A stretch of 64,000 bases of DNA from assembly GCF_022201045.2 (NCBI RefSeq), contig NC_068561.1, positions 22,140,501-22,204,500 of the forward strand. Reading direction: 5' to 3'. The notes under the pieces were generated by a model, which saw nothing but the letters and a program-made list of their open reading frames with translations, was not told the origin of the DNA and ran no database searches. The DNA is from Citrus sinensis (Eukaryota > Streptophyta > Magnoliopsida > Sapindales > Rutaceae). Numbering within the stretch: position 1 is the first letter of the stretch; every line of letters starts with the position of its first letter. Below are positions 25,252 through 41,425 of the stretch, in pieces. The translations under genes were made by a program, and so were the position numbers.

Positions 25252-25444
25252 CAGGGGCGGAACTAGGGGAAAAATTCTACAGAAATGTTAATTTTTATGT
25301 TATTATATATGTAAAATTATAATTATACAGGGGCCACTATAGATATTTTACACTAATTTTTCACATTTTCTTTAAAAATTCTAAAATTTTTTAAAATTCT
25401 ACAGGGCCATGGCACCCTCTAGCCTCATACTAGCTCCGCCCCTG
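25252..25444. mobile_element. hAT-type MITE, 193 bp, with 8-bp target-site duplication
   Basis: The element starts CAGGGGCGGAACTAG and ends CTAGCTCCGCCCCTG, inverted repeats of about 15 bp with one mismatch. It is flanked on both sides by GCCATCAG (25244-25251 and 25445-25452). An 8-bp duplication with CAGGGGCGG-type ends is characteristic of non-autonomous hAT elements in plants. It has no coding capacity. Confidence 0.92.
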
Positions 25445-26076
25445 GCCATCAGCAGCCATAGCTTTACATCATCCTTCTTCACCAATACGCCGACATTCTC
25501 TAAAAGCGGCCATGTAATCATGGCCACTCCAGCGCTGAGGATGTGATGGTATTAGTTACTAATTGCGGAGCACAACCGCGAATCAAAAGACCTCTTCTTT
25601 CTTCATGCTCTAAGAAAATCCATTTCTCTAGCGTTTCTAGTCTATTTTCTCCTTCTCTTACAACCCAGTAGGTCTTTCAATCCATTTCAACGTAGGAATT
25701 ACATTATATAGGCCTCCAAGATAAGCATAAATTACAGAGCTTGTCTCTCCTGTGAAACAAACCATTTCAAGCATTCATATCCATCAATTGATGACTTGAT
25801 GGAAAAGTTTTTCTGTAAAGGTTTTAGTTATTATCGAAGGATTAATTTAAGTAAATGAAATTATTTGTAAGTGTAATTAAAGAGGAAAAATAACTAAAAC
25901 TCCTCTTGTTCGACAAAGAAAAATTAACATGTTTATTTTAAAATAAAAAAGGTAGAGCGGTGGGCAAATTCCACCTTTTTGAAGTAAAATGAAATGAGTG
26001 AATTTTATGCTAATTTTGATGGAATATTATTATGGTTATGAGAATTATTGTTTGATTTAAAACATGATCTATTTAA

Positions 26077-26308
26077 CCAAATTTGGTTGGTGTGAGTGTT
26101 TCAATACTTTCACTTCTTAAGAGAGGTCAGGGGTTCAAATCTCGTTTTCGTATGAAGTCACCACTTTGACCAGCACTTTACCCCTTACTGACCGACCTGG
26201 TGCAAGCGGGGATTAATCTGAATTGTGATACGGGATTAAAGGTGCCTCTTATAATTGAGATCCGCTCAGGACCACCTCGTGGTTCAGATAATAAATAAAT
26301 AAATAAAT
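26077..26308 (+). mobile_element. tRNA-derived SINE, copy 2, with 18-bp target-site duplication
   Basis: A 232-bp unit lies between perfect 18-bp direct repeats AAAACATGATCTATTTAA (26059-26076 and 26309-26326). It has a box A-like GGTTGGTGTGAGTG near the start and a box B-like GGGGTTCAAATCTC at about +50, and ends in (TAAA)n. Its 3' segment, AAAGGTGCCTCTTATAATTG ... CCACCTCGTGG, matches the SINE at 18.5 kb. Confidence 0.9.
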
Positions 26309-28904
26309 AAAACATGATCTATTTAAAATGGTTAATTTTGTTAAACAAAAAGGTTGGGGGAACGTCCAAGGATCCAATTCGCCTTTGGAGTAGCAGTGAG
26401 CAATTAAGGGCCCCGTTGGGAGAGTTGGGCTGCCACAGCCCACTTCCACTCTCTCCCTCAACTCAAATCTATTTAAAATGCGTTTGAAAATTGCGATTGT
26501 GCTAGCCTACCTTGTTTGGGAAAAATCTCAAATTGCCCCCAAGTTATATATACATATATAGCGCTTCTCTATTGAAGAGTATAAAAACAAAGATTTTGTG
26601 TGTTAGTGAAAACTGTATTTTTTTTATTTATTAGTGTATTAAAATATGTGTTTTTTATTTTTTATTAGCATCCTCATTTTATTAGAGAATATATATAAGA
26701 AAATTCTTTTGAAACATTCTTTAGTTTCCTGTTCATTTTCTTTTATTCCTAAGAAAATAATTAACAGAAATAGTGCAGAGGATTCTAGATCCTTCAATGA
26801 TGTAAATGATAAGATTGCTAGAATGTAACGTGTCTTGAGTTCCATCCAACAAGATGTAACAATGTCTTATATACATGTACAAACTGTAGAGCAAGTTGAC
26901 GATCGAGAACAAGAGAATTGATTAATTAAGACAGTTTAATTTGGAAATGAAGAAAATTAGACAAAAGCGATAGCTAGTAAGCCAAGTGATGTGCTAGAGC
27001 AATAACACTTGGTGATGAAATTGTCTCTTCTGACTTGTCTATCAGGATTACGTAGTGTGTTGAAACCAGGAACTGTATATAAGATATTATCTGAAGAGCC
27101 AATTACCTGCATATATACATAATAGGATTAGGGGCAAAAGGATGTAACGTTTCTTAATTCTTTTTTTTTTTTCACACGCTTTTGTTTGCTAGAGCAGAAG
27201 ATCATCATATTCCTACATATTTTATTTATTTGGTGGTGGAATGAACTTTTTGAAGGGGCAGTGACATGAGCTCCTTAAAGCGAAGGTAGTGCCCTGAAAA
27301 GCTGAGGTATATGCAGTTTTGCACCATGCATGCTCGATCATGAGATCGATACAGTTGCATCAGCTCAGTCATATTGACATTGCACGAGTATTGACTAATG
27401 CACAGTTTGGTATCCCAAGAAAAAAAAGATTAATACGCACTAAAAATCTTGTGGATAACGGACATGCACAATTGCATCACCTGCTGAGTTATCTTTTCAA
27501 GAATATTATTGGTCCCAACAAGATTGGCCACCTCAGCATCTTGAATATATGAAGAGCACATGTATTGTTTAAAGTCGAGCAAATATTTTTACAGATAGCA
27601 GCTACAGCTGCTTCAAATTTAAAGCTATAGCTGTCTTACTTTGTATGAACAATGAAGCATGCAGCCCAAAGTTGGAGCTCACCACAGTAAATTACAGTGG
27701 CATCTAATGATAATAAAGGTACGTACACACGGAATAATGTTTTTTGGTACTGAGGCAGGGCCCGGCCCCCTCTAGAGCCATGGCTAGCTTTGCCTCTGCC
27801 TAGCTATTTGCTGGAGCTTCGGTAGCCGAACAAATGCAGATAGAGTGGGGGAAAATTTCTACCACATATGGATTGTTGATTAATACATGGTATGGATCCA
27901 CATACGCACCGAAACCCTCTTTTCTATTTTTATTATTTAGCTTAATGATATAATCTGAGTTCCTCTCCAGTCTCCACCACCCATGTGAGTAGGATTTAAA
28001 TCTGTTATATTCAACATAATAACTTTTAAAATCTCAAGGAGATGGCACCCCACCAACAATCCTCTCTTTAATTATATATAGTACAAGTTAGAATCAATTA
28101 TGAAAGATTTTCAAGTATTGGATATGAAACAATATTATCTTGACAGGGAGCGAATAAATCACCGTGAGGCTTGAATTGAACAAAAATTTAGTAAAGAGAA
28201 ATGTTCTAATTTTAAATTTAGCTCACGTTTATGTAATTTTGTATTTGAACCCCCTCAAAATCATAATTATTGCGTTATGACCTACCAATTTTACAATTTA
28301 TCCATAGTAACTCCATCGTGGAACCAAAATCCTAAATAAAACATTTAAGCGGGAAGGAAGGAAACAGTTATATAATAAGATCACTGAGATCTCGTGCCAT
28401 CTTTTATTATCAAAAACAAAAATACTCAAATTTGATAATTGATTAAAGCCCCCTCACTGTCCATCCAATCCAACGACCCACCCCCATGTCAATGTAAAAA
28501 GCATCCGTTGCAAAAACAAAACTCACGTGCATAGTGCGTTGCTGATGCTTTAAGTTTTTTTTTTTTTTTAAATCACCCGATTTCCGGTGACCGCATTGGA
28601 CCCCGACTAATTCAAATTCAAGATGTAGTCACAGTTAAACCTTTTTACCCCTCCCAAATAGTGTGCTTTAAGTTTTTTAAAACGTCTCTCTCTTTTTTTT
28701 TTGGCTCAAATGTTTTCCTTTACTTGTGTCTGTCTTTGAGACAGTACAACACACAAGTAGTCCTAGTCCTAATCCTAGTCCTAGACACCGCATTGTCTCT
28801 TTCTGCTTTCGATTTTACTGCCGTTTTACCTCACTCACTCTTCCCCAGCCCATTCACATTCCCCAAATATTCTCCGCGCACACACTCCGTAAACTAAGAT
28901 TAAG

Positions 28905-31528
28905 ATGAAGAAACAAGATGGATCATCACTTCGATCATCATCTTACCGCCAAGAAAATTCTCCAAAAAACCTCCAAGCCAAGAGCATCGGTTGCATGTCC
29001 GGCATTTTCCACCTAATTTACAGACACAACAATCGCCGTGGCAAATTCATCACTTCCGGTCAGTTTCTTTCTGTGTCTCATGCACGTCATTTCTCCCCAA
29101 ATTAATTCATTTGTAGTCATTAATTAATGTTGCTCATGATGCGTTAATAATTAGGGAAAAAGCAGGAAAAGAACACGGTATCTCCGTCATCAAAGCAGCG
29201 GCAAGAAAGCGATAATGATGATCATGAATTCGTCAACAATAATAATAACAACAACAACGACGGCAACAACTTCATCACGAGACTCACGTCGTGCGATGTG
29301 CAGAGAAGTCCGACGCTGCCGGCGGAGATCCGTCTCCGGGGGAACAACGTGAAGACGGTGGAGATTTGTTTGGAGGAGGCCGCGGAGAAGAGGAGGAAGT
29401 TGATTGAAGAGTTGGAGAAATGCGATGAGGACTTGAAAGAGCTCAAGAAAATTATTGATGTCGTCAGGAGTAACAGCGTTACCGTTACCGTTGATCGCGA
29501 AGACAATGATAATAATAATAATAAGATCAACGGTGATCTGCAACCGAGTCCAGTGTCCGTGCTTGATGATTTCACTCCTTTGTCGTCGACTCTCAGCAGC
29601 AGCAGCTACCCCAGACGTTACGCAAATGGTGAGTTTCAGACTTTCACTTGAACTCTTTTTGTTTTATTATAAAATTTATTAATTTTCTTTGTCTTTTGTT
29701 TTGTTTTATCTATTGCATGCATGAAAATGAAAGTATGTTTTTTTTTTAGTCTTTATATGTTAGTACCAACTATAAAATAACACAAACTAACATTTAAGAA
29801 ATTAAAAGAGAATACCAATGTGGTATATTTTGAATATTATACAACTTAAATAGAATAGTATTATATATATTGTCACATATTTATCTAATTACAGTAGTTT
29901 TTCATTTTTACGTTATTCTTATGATTATTGTTTTCAGTCAATTCACTTGCTCACGTAGAATGAAGGTGGTTTAGAGATTTTATAAATTTTATAAACACTT
30001 TGTTTCGGGAATTTAGGGATTTCATGCCCTTTAAGAAGAAGAGACTCAATGCTTTTCCACGTAAACCGGCAGCAACACATGCCAAAGGTTTAGGATTCCA
30101 AGTTTGTAAATGATTTCACCTTGTGTGCAGATCATTATGACAAATTGTGTAGTGGGAGACAAAAAATAATGGCAATTACCCAATTCATAAAATGTTAATC
30201 ATGAGTGACAGCTGTTTCAATTAGTTAACAACTCTTCTCTTTTGTTTTACATACTCAAGAAAATTAATGTCTTAATAATAAATATTAACATCCTTGAATT
30301 CATGCATAGTTTCTTGAGGATCCAATTAAAAATCAAAGTCGAGGACAAATTAGATTGAAAAGTACCTATATAGATGAAAACTTAGGCTCTACTTCATTAG
30401 TGTGGCCCATATAAGCAATTCTTTGCAAGCAAACTCTTCAATGATGCAGTCAAAGATGACATTAAGAAAAAGAAAAAAGGAGACAAACAGAAAGAAAAGA
30501 AGCACCAACTTTAGGTTTAGGTCCCCCAGACGAGAGCAATCGAATAGGTCCAACAACAACGCACTTGAACAAGTGTCGTCGCTACTACTTACTACAGATG
30601 ACACAAAAGTGATTTTCTGATGAAAATGTTTTACCCATTCATCCAAACAAAAATAATTTTCCAGCTTCATATTTGCTTTCCCCTTTTCCTTTTCATTTTG
30701 ACTTTAATTAGTATGAATGATCGATACTTATCTCATTAGCATGATTGTTTGTGATGATGTGACTGGTTCATGGAATAATTAAAAATCAAATCATATTGGA
30801 TAGATCTACAATTAAATATGTGGAAAAAAGAAAAACCTCAAGTTTTTAAATGTTTTTTTCTTAGTCTCTCAAATTTTCGTTGCCAATATTCCTAAACTTA
30901 TTATATCATTTGACACCTCAAGTTTCCATTATGCTCCAAATTTTTATTGCCGACACTCCAAATTTTACCTTTTACACATAATAAACTACGAGGGAAAAAA
31001 GTCACAGAGACACAATATTAGAGCTAAAATCTAAAAAGAGTATTTAAAATATATTTAATAATAAAAACTGCGTTATAGTAATTGTATTCATTCTCAATGC
31101 AAAGAGTACATTATGTTAACTAACTTGTTTATATTGTACACTGTGTTGCAGGACGAGCAGCGGCAATACACCAACAGAAGCAGAAACAAAAGAGAAAACC
31201 AGGAGAGGAGGACACTGCTGTGAGCAACATATGTTTGGTGGAAAAGATGAGAAGTGAAACGGCAGTAAAGAGCTGCAGCGAGAACGTGGCAGGAGTACAA
31301 GTAATATCGCCCGTGTGGGGAAGCAAGGCCATGATAGATAGTTTAAACGAAGTGTGTAGAGATATCGCATGGGGTGAGAGAAGAGAGGTTGGGAGAATTG
31401 GATTGGCTTTACAAGATTATATCTGCAGTGATTTGATTGAGGAGTTCGTTAAGGACCTACTTGGATCCTTTTGCATGTTTAAGTATTCATTTCCATTTGA
31501 AGCGTGCAGGAGAAGTCTCCGTTTTTAG
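28905..31528 (+). CDS. DUF4378 / TRM-like protein
   Basis: Three exons (28905-29058, 29155-29628, 31152-31528) join in frame to 334 residues. The N-terminus contains KSIGCMSGIFHLIYRHNNRR, a block I associate with plant DUF3741/DUF4378 proteins related to the TON1-recruiting-motif family. The middle is low-complexity with runs of eight and four Asn (codon AAT/AAC repeats) and a predicted coiled coil (EEAAEKRRKLIEELEKCDED). The C-terminal 80 residues (VWGSKAMIDSLNEVCRDIAW ... LIEEFVKDLLGS) fit the DUF4378 domain. TRM proteins act at microtubule arrays and in cell shape; that role is inferred here. Intron 2 is 1.5 kb with no other gene in it. Confidence 0.7.
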
Positions 31529-33708
31529 TCATTTAACTATTAACGAATGTGCGTGTCACCTATGTTAATTACACAGGAGGAACCATCCGCCTTCATTTTT
31601 CTTTTTACATTTTCTTTTTTTAAATTTCCAACCTTCCATTTGAAGTTAAAATGAAATAGTTCTGATATGAGTTGGCGGAAGGAGAGGCAAGAATTAACCA
31701 TAGAGAGGAGGTTCTTGATCTTGAGTTGCAGAGTTATTTTGCATATTCACTTAGTAGAAGGTAAGAGACATAAACATATTGGAAATCTGTAGTTTACTCT
31801 TATATATTAAAATAATATAGAAATTCTAATACTGGGGCTAAACTATGTTATATATAATGTACATATTCATAAGTTGTCATCTATCCTAATTCAATTATTT
31901 CACATGCTACAATTTCTTTTTTTTTTTTTTTTTTTTTTACTTTTAGGCGACAACTTAAGGGTTATTGTATGCTCCATATGATCCTAGTATTGGCAATATT
32001 AATTGAAAGGATTATGTTAACATGTGATGCAAGAACACGCCTAAAGAAATTAAAAATTACGTAAAAAATTATCTTTATTTGAAAAATATCAATGGTATTT
32101 ACTTTTAAAATAATTTTTCTCTTAGCCAACGGACTCATACCTCATTGACAACTCATGCACCCAATAACCTTGGGCGTATGACCCTTCTAATAGAGATTTG
32201 TTTGACTCTTTGTTTTGATAATAGAATAGATTTTTCTCCAATATTAAGTGATGCTTGTTGTTCGGACTGTATCATACTAAAATTATGAAGGAGAGTCCTG
32301 ATTACTATCTAATTATAAATATCAATAGAGTTTTGATTTAATACATCAATATTTCAAAAAACAAAATTAATTTTCCTCTCAGATGTTGCTTTTGAATTGG
32401 GCTTTAAATCTGATCATATGAAAGCCCAATTCGAGTCATAACGATAAGATTTCAATGTTTCAATGTATGCTTAGCCATAACAAGGGACGGTTGTTTCGAT
32501 AAGGTCGCCTGGGAATAGTGCGAGAGCGACGGACCCATGACGTGGCAGTCAACGTGAGATTCTGATCTCACTCACCGCGTAGAAACCGCGTAAACGCGTT
32601 CTCCTGATTTTTATTATATTCCATTTATTTGTTTTTCTTTTTTCCCTCGATACTTTTACGACAGACTCTTTCAAAAGATAATAAAGGCAAAAAGAAAAAG
32701 AATATAAGATCAAAGAGAATTACTATCCACCGATTATTAAAAAAATCAAAATTTCAAGAGGGAAAAAAAAAAAAAAAAAAAAGGCTCAGAGAGATATTCA
32801 TAACAAATCAAACAACTACGCGTAAAGTAAATAAATCTCCGCAGAATTCAACACGGTATACAGCTAAGGTACATAAGCCGTTATAGAGCCGATGATAATG
32901 GTCCTGCCACGTTGTAGAATCTTTCTTCTTCTGTCACGTGTAATCATGAATGATGATCTTTTCGAAAAACGTCACCTGCTAACTATGTTCCCTCGGGCAG
33001 TTTAGCCAAGCTCTTTCTTTTTCTATTCTATGCTTCCACATGTGTGCTTACCGTTATACCCCTAAGAAGTGAGACTTCTTGTGGGTGTGCGTGTGTGCAT
33101 GTCTCTAATCTGGAGGAATTTTAAATTTTTTGATGACTTAAATACCCTTTTAGACAGTCTCTGGCAGCTTTATTAATTAGACCAAAAAAATTAGAAATAA
33201 GTATTGTAATCTCGAAATACATGGGTAATATTTTTCTTTTAGCTTTTACTTCGTTTTATTTAATGGTGCAATTAATATACAATTTTGAAACTTATATTCT
33301 ATAGTTATATTCATCAGCACTGGTAACAAACTAATATAAAAAATCATAAAGAATAATACAAAGTAAAAATTCTTTATAATCTTTAAAACAAATTCATTAT
33401 AAAAATTTTATGTAAAATTTGATGTGACATAATCACAAAAACATATTCCTTTATTAAAAATTTAATTATTTAAAATAATTATGTGAACTATGTGATAATT
33501 TTATGCAAATAATACGTTCAATTGACATAGTTTTTATGTAATAGTGATTAAAAAATTTCACACCTATAACATTAATTATAGTTATTATGAAAATGTTGAT
33601 TGATTCAACTAATAAAATTTTTTGTGGTGTTATAAAAATTTCAAAAATTAAATTGGTTCCACCTAGATTAAAAAAAAGAGTAAATAACATCTTAATCATT
33701 TAAACAAA

Positions 33709-33910
33709 GAGTAATGATACAACCACAAACTCTTGTACAAATTTATTTTGTACAAATTGATGTGGCATGATAAGATTGGTTGAATTAAATATCACTTGAC
33801 CCACATAATTTGTTTTTATTAATTTATATTTTCATTCAACCAATCTTATCGTGCCACGTCAGTTTGTACAAAATAAGTTTGTACAATAGTTTGTGGCTGT
33901 ATCGTTACTC
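33709..33910. mobile_element. MITE, 202 bp, near-complete hairpin, 9-bp target-site duplication
   Basis: The element begins GAGTAATGATACAACCACAA and ends with its complement (GTATCGTTACTC), and the inverted match continues inward for about 75 bp on each side, so the single strand would fold on itself. Direct repeats TTAAACAAA flank it (33700-33708 and 33911-33919). A 9-bp duplication suggests a Mutator-like source of transposase. Confidence 0.88.
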
Positions 33911-34111
33911 TTAAACAAAAGTTATAAAAACTTAACAAAATTCATGTGAGAGGGCATTACGGTCATGATAACTATTATTTTAATATATATTTTAATGATT
34001 TCTTTGAATATTTCATGCTATTATTAAAATGTATGGAGTTAATCGAGTGAGCGATGTAGCGAAATAAAAGAAAATATCCAAATGGTAAAATGGGAAATTA
34101 AAAGTTAGGCA

Positions 34112-34168
34112 GATTTGATAATTCAGTTACGTCCGGACGGAAGTAAAATGATGTTGGATCGTATAAAT
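34112..34168 (+). promoter_or_regulatory. Conserved promoter block and TATA box of calmodulin gene 1
   Basis: GATTTGATAATTCAGTTACG followed by TCCGGA (34112-34137) is shared, with two changes, with the promoter of the second calmodulin gene. A TATA box (TATAAAT, 34162-34168) follows about 25 bp later, 112 bp before the ATG, and then CGACCATCG and a CT-rich leader, also shared in part. Confidence 0.65.
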
Positions 34169-34280
34169 GCGACCATCGTTTTCTCTCTCTCTCAAGTTGT
34201 GGGTAGCTCTTGGATTTTTGTAAGGAAAAAAATAAATAAATACCTATTTCTGAGTTGAAAAAACAAACGGAAGAAGAAAA

Positions 34281-36341
<2,061 letters not shown>

Positions 36342-38483
36342 TGACCCCAACCCACCAATACTTATAAAATGGGTTGACTAAATTATAAAGGGATTCCTAG
36401 TTTTCTCTTTTACAATTTTTAATTTGATAGTCATGAGGGTCAGGCTAAAGGAAGCAATGGTCTTTTAATGGTGATGGGCCTGATGGTGTAGGAAGAATGT
36501 TGTCTCCCTCGTCAATATGTCTTGTGACTCGCAAAACTTTTCGGTTTTTATTATTTTAGTTGTTCTGCTGTTCTATGAATGTTGTTGTCTGTTTAATGTG
36601 TTTCATTAATTTCTGCCCTTGCGATGTTTATTTTTCTTTTGGTCGAAATATGTATCCTATTTTATGTATCAGGCTATCAGCTTAGGTTTCTTGGCCTATA
36701 ATTTTATTTCTTTGGTTATGATGAATGAATTTGCTCTGGGCTTTTGCTGCAGTGGTCGGTTTTGGTTTTGTGATAGAAATTACCCCGGGGACTGAACGGT
36801 CTATATGGCATTATTAACAAACTCGAATTTTCTTTTCAATGGAATGAATCTGGATTACCAAACACGGCAATGCCCGTGTTTCTCGTTGAGAAAGAAGAAA
36901 ATACAGAAGTAAATTGAACGTCTGTAAATCCTCTGCTAGATCCGTTTTGACTTTTATGCAAGGGGCTTTGTGTTAGTGCTGTCTGGTTCGTTTCAACAAT
37001 CCAAAACAATTTCAAGATCTAATCTATTTTCAAAACTAATTTTAATGAATGAACGAACATTTCCAAAATTTCATCTCACAGGGAACGTGCATTTCTAAAA
37101 ATTCCATTTCTTTGGGGACGTTAAACACGATGCTTCAATATTTGAGTTCTCATGATGTGGCATCTATTTATTGTAAGAAAGAATGGAGTAATAATAATAT
37201 TTTATGAGTACACATTAATTATATATGTTATTATATAAATTATAATATTTCTTCTTACTTAAATCCCGTTGGATTTAAGCGTCTTCTTTGATATATATAA
37301 ATCTATATTAGTCATCAACCGCGGAACTATGTTTGGGCCTCAAGGGCCTAGCTCCAGTTCGGAAATAATTGGAGAAAAATAAGGTTGAACTTTTATAATC
37401 TAGTCTATTCTAACGTATAATTTACACTTTGGTTTTCTTATTTTTATATATATTATGACCCCATAAAATCAAAATTATAGTTGTACCACTGGTAACATTT
37501 GTGATGTTCTATCTTATGAAGTAGTGAGATTTTTTAAAATTATTTTATTAAAATAGTACAACACTTCAAAATATATTGTTTTTATACCTCAAGTTTCTAA
37601 AGATACAAATTTTATACTGTCTTTTTGAATCTTCATGAAATACATTCTTCAGCAAGGGCGAGATAAGGTAAATAATGTTAGGCTTGGGTATTATTTCGAA
37701 GTTCTTGACGAGAAGAATAAAAGTCATAGTAAATGTTTTACAAATTTTTGTTGTTCAAAATTTGGCACTAAATTGCAGAATTTTCCAAAATATCTGCCAT
37801 GAGTTTTTTTATTTCGAAGGTCGAAAGCTTTAAAATGATATTATATACAAAACTTGATATTATTTACACTATTTAGTAGTTGTAAAAAAAAAAAAAAAAT
37901 TGTCTTGCATCTAGCATAAATTATATTACAAGGGCAAAATAATATTTTAGTATACATTCATTAACATATTCTACAACAAGATGTAAAATGGTATTTTAAA
38001 AATCATTGAATATAAGAATGGTAGATTTTAAAATGTTTTAATAATTCTGGCTTTTTTTTTTCGTTTACACGAAGGAAAATAGTTCTCTATTTTATTTTAC
38101 CAACAAGGAAATCAGGTGAAAAAATTTAGAATACATAAATAAATAAATAAATAATATTATATTATATCATGTATTATTACAGGTCACGCATGTAATAATT
38201 ATTTGTATCACCTCAAATGTCGCAAGGAACTTTAGGAATGGAAAGCAGGAAGTGATAAATGACCGGCAAATTAAAAATGAAGGGTAAAAAGGGAAAATCA
38301 AAGATTATGGAGATTTGATGATTCATTTACGTCCGGAAGCAAGGAATTTGACGCGAGAAGATTGGGCCATATAAAAGGCAACCATCGTGTTGTCTGGAGT
38401 AACAAGGCCATTTCTCTCTCTCGTTATTTGATTTTGCGGAAAAAAAAAAAACCTAGTTTTCAGTTGAAAAAAAAAAGAAGAAA
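36342..38483. other. Spacer between the calmodulin genes
   Basis: 3'UTR of gene 1, then AT-rich sequence with an (AAAT)n run near 38,135-38,150 and the promoter of gene 2. Near 37,320-37,370 GCGGAACTATG and CCTAGCTCC recall a decayed end of the hAT-type MITE seen at 25.3 kb. No gene is visible. Confidence 0.5.
38311..38376 (+). promoter_or_regulatory. Conserved promoter block and TATA box of calmodulin gene 2
   Basis: GATTTGATGATTCATTTACG followed by TCCGGA (38312-38337) repeats the block upstream of gene 1. TATAAAA lies at 38370-38376, 108 bp before the ATG, followed by GCAACCATCG. Confidence 0.65.
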
Positions 38484-39807
<1,324 letters not shown>

Positions 39808-41425
39808 GTGACTCCACCCAACCAAAACTTCCTGGGAAAAGAAGAAATTGGTTGATTAATATAATTGGTTCCCTAGTTTCCTTTTTTATAAATTTTAATT
39901 TGATAACTCTGAGGTCAAGCTAAAGGAAGCATGTTGTCTCCTGCTTCAATTTGTCTTGTGACTGGAGCAACTTTTCAGTTTTTTAATGTTTTAGTTTTTT
40001 TCCGCTCTTCTGTGAACATTGTTTCTGTTAAATGAGTGACTCGTTGATCTGCCCTATTTCTTATTTCGAGATTTTGTGGATAAGAAATTGATATGTGATG
40101 ACTTAATGTTGTTTCCTCTACCTCTTGGGTTTGTTGTGGTCAAATTATATATCGGTTTTCCAATTGATCAGCGTATGTGCACTTGATCTAGTGCGTGCCG
40201 TCTTGCATGTTATGATGTGCTATGGCAGCCTGAGGAGCCCAGCGCCTCCCTATGTGAGTACGGCTGTACGGCTATTAAGATTTATGTATTTAACAAGCGA
40301 AGCTGATGACATTGGGAAAGAGATTTCAGACATTTTAATGCTAATTAAACATGCCAACGGTGTGTTTGGCTGGACGAAATGGAGTCTACTCTGTATCACA
40401 AGCCTTCAAATTTCAATATTACCCTAGGACATCATTGTTATTTGTTAAGAAAATAATAATATAATAAATTAATTAATTAATTAATACTTCATTTTAGAAA
40501 ATGGTTTGGTTGTCAAAAAAAAAATTAATAGGTAAGTTTTTTAAAGTAATATTATAAAATGAATGAAATAAGATTGTTAAATAAATAAATAATATTTTAT
40601 ATATTTTTACATTTAAAAAAAAATCAACTTTTATTTCTAAAAGTTTAAAATTTAAGTTTTTGTTAAATCATTTAATCTTTAAAATTCTACTAAAAAACAA
40701 TTAAACATCATAAAAAAAAATGTAAAGAACTTATAGTATTAAATAAATATTTATGATCTTTTAAGTAAATTATATCAAACACACTTTTAATATTTTAAAA
40801 TTTTCTTTCATTTAAATTATAAGATAACACGGTGTATGCATAAACTGAAATACAAACAATTTAAAGAAGCATGGTCTTTAAAAACTACGATTGCTGCAGT
40901 TTTTTGTCTCTAATTTTTTGTTCGGTTCTTTACAATTGGAATCAAATCAGACTAAATTTTAAAACCAAATCAAATTTGACATATTTTAAGTTATGTTTGA
41001 GATTAAAGTGCAATCATATAAACATAACTTTTAAGATATAACAACTAATATTTATTAAACGATTTAGTACTATATAACTTTTAAGCTGTAAAATACAATT
41101 GTACTTTCTCAATCTCAATCGCACACTTACTTTTGGGTCAGACTTGCATTTATTTCCATTTCTTGATTATCCTGTTCTTATTTATTTATTTGAAATCCCA
41201 CATCAAAGATTGGATCACTAAGTACCAAGGTGCGCCACCCCAAGCCCCCTTCCTTTTTTGTAGTATTCATAAAACAAAGGCTAAAAAGGATGTTAATGAA
41301 ATCAAAGAGAACAGCCCAACTGAACTTTTCCCAACATAATCGCATTACACCAGGCACGACCAATCCTTTTCAGACCGTCACTTTCAACAATTTAAACCAA
41401 AAAAAACAAAAAAAATCCCCCATAA
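39808..41425. other. Convergent spacer between calmodulin gene 2 and UBC22
   Basis: 3'UTR sequences on both sides and a very AT-rich centre (40,430-41,100). An open frame at 40,125-40,427 has no recognisable domain and is probably chance. Confidence 0.5.

Larger units (their letters stand above)
24929..28904. other. Transposon-bearing spacer between metacaspase and DUF4378 genes
   Basis: Holds an hAT-type MITE (25252-25444) and a SINE (26077-26308). A short GC-rich piece at 27,735-27,790 (GGCCCCCTCTAG ... GCTAGCTTTGCCTCTGCC) resembles one end of the same MITE type. The last few hundred bases are the promoter and leader of the next gene, with CT-rich runs. Other short ORFs are unconvincing. 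Confidence 0.5.
31529..34280. other. Spacer before the first calmodulin gene
   Basis: AT-rich DNA with a T run near 31,915-31,938, an A run near 32,764-32,782 and one MITE at 33709-33910. Around 32,500-33,000 there are several ACGT- and CGCG-containing motifs (TGACGTGGCA, ACGCGT, TCACGTGT), but no gene was recognised next to them. Confidence 0.5.

Noticed and set aside
27319-27552. 77-codon open frame in the spacer
   Set aside because: No family match or splice signals; surrounded by transposon debris.
40125-40427. 100-codon open frame after calmodulin gene 2
   Set aside because: No domain, no splice context, composition of AT-rich spacer; likely chance.
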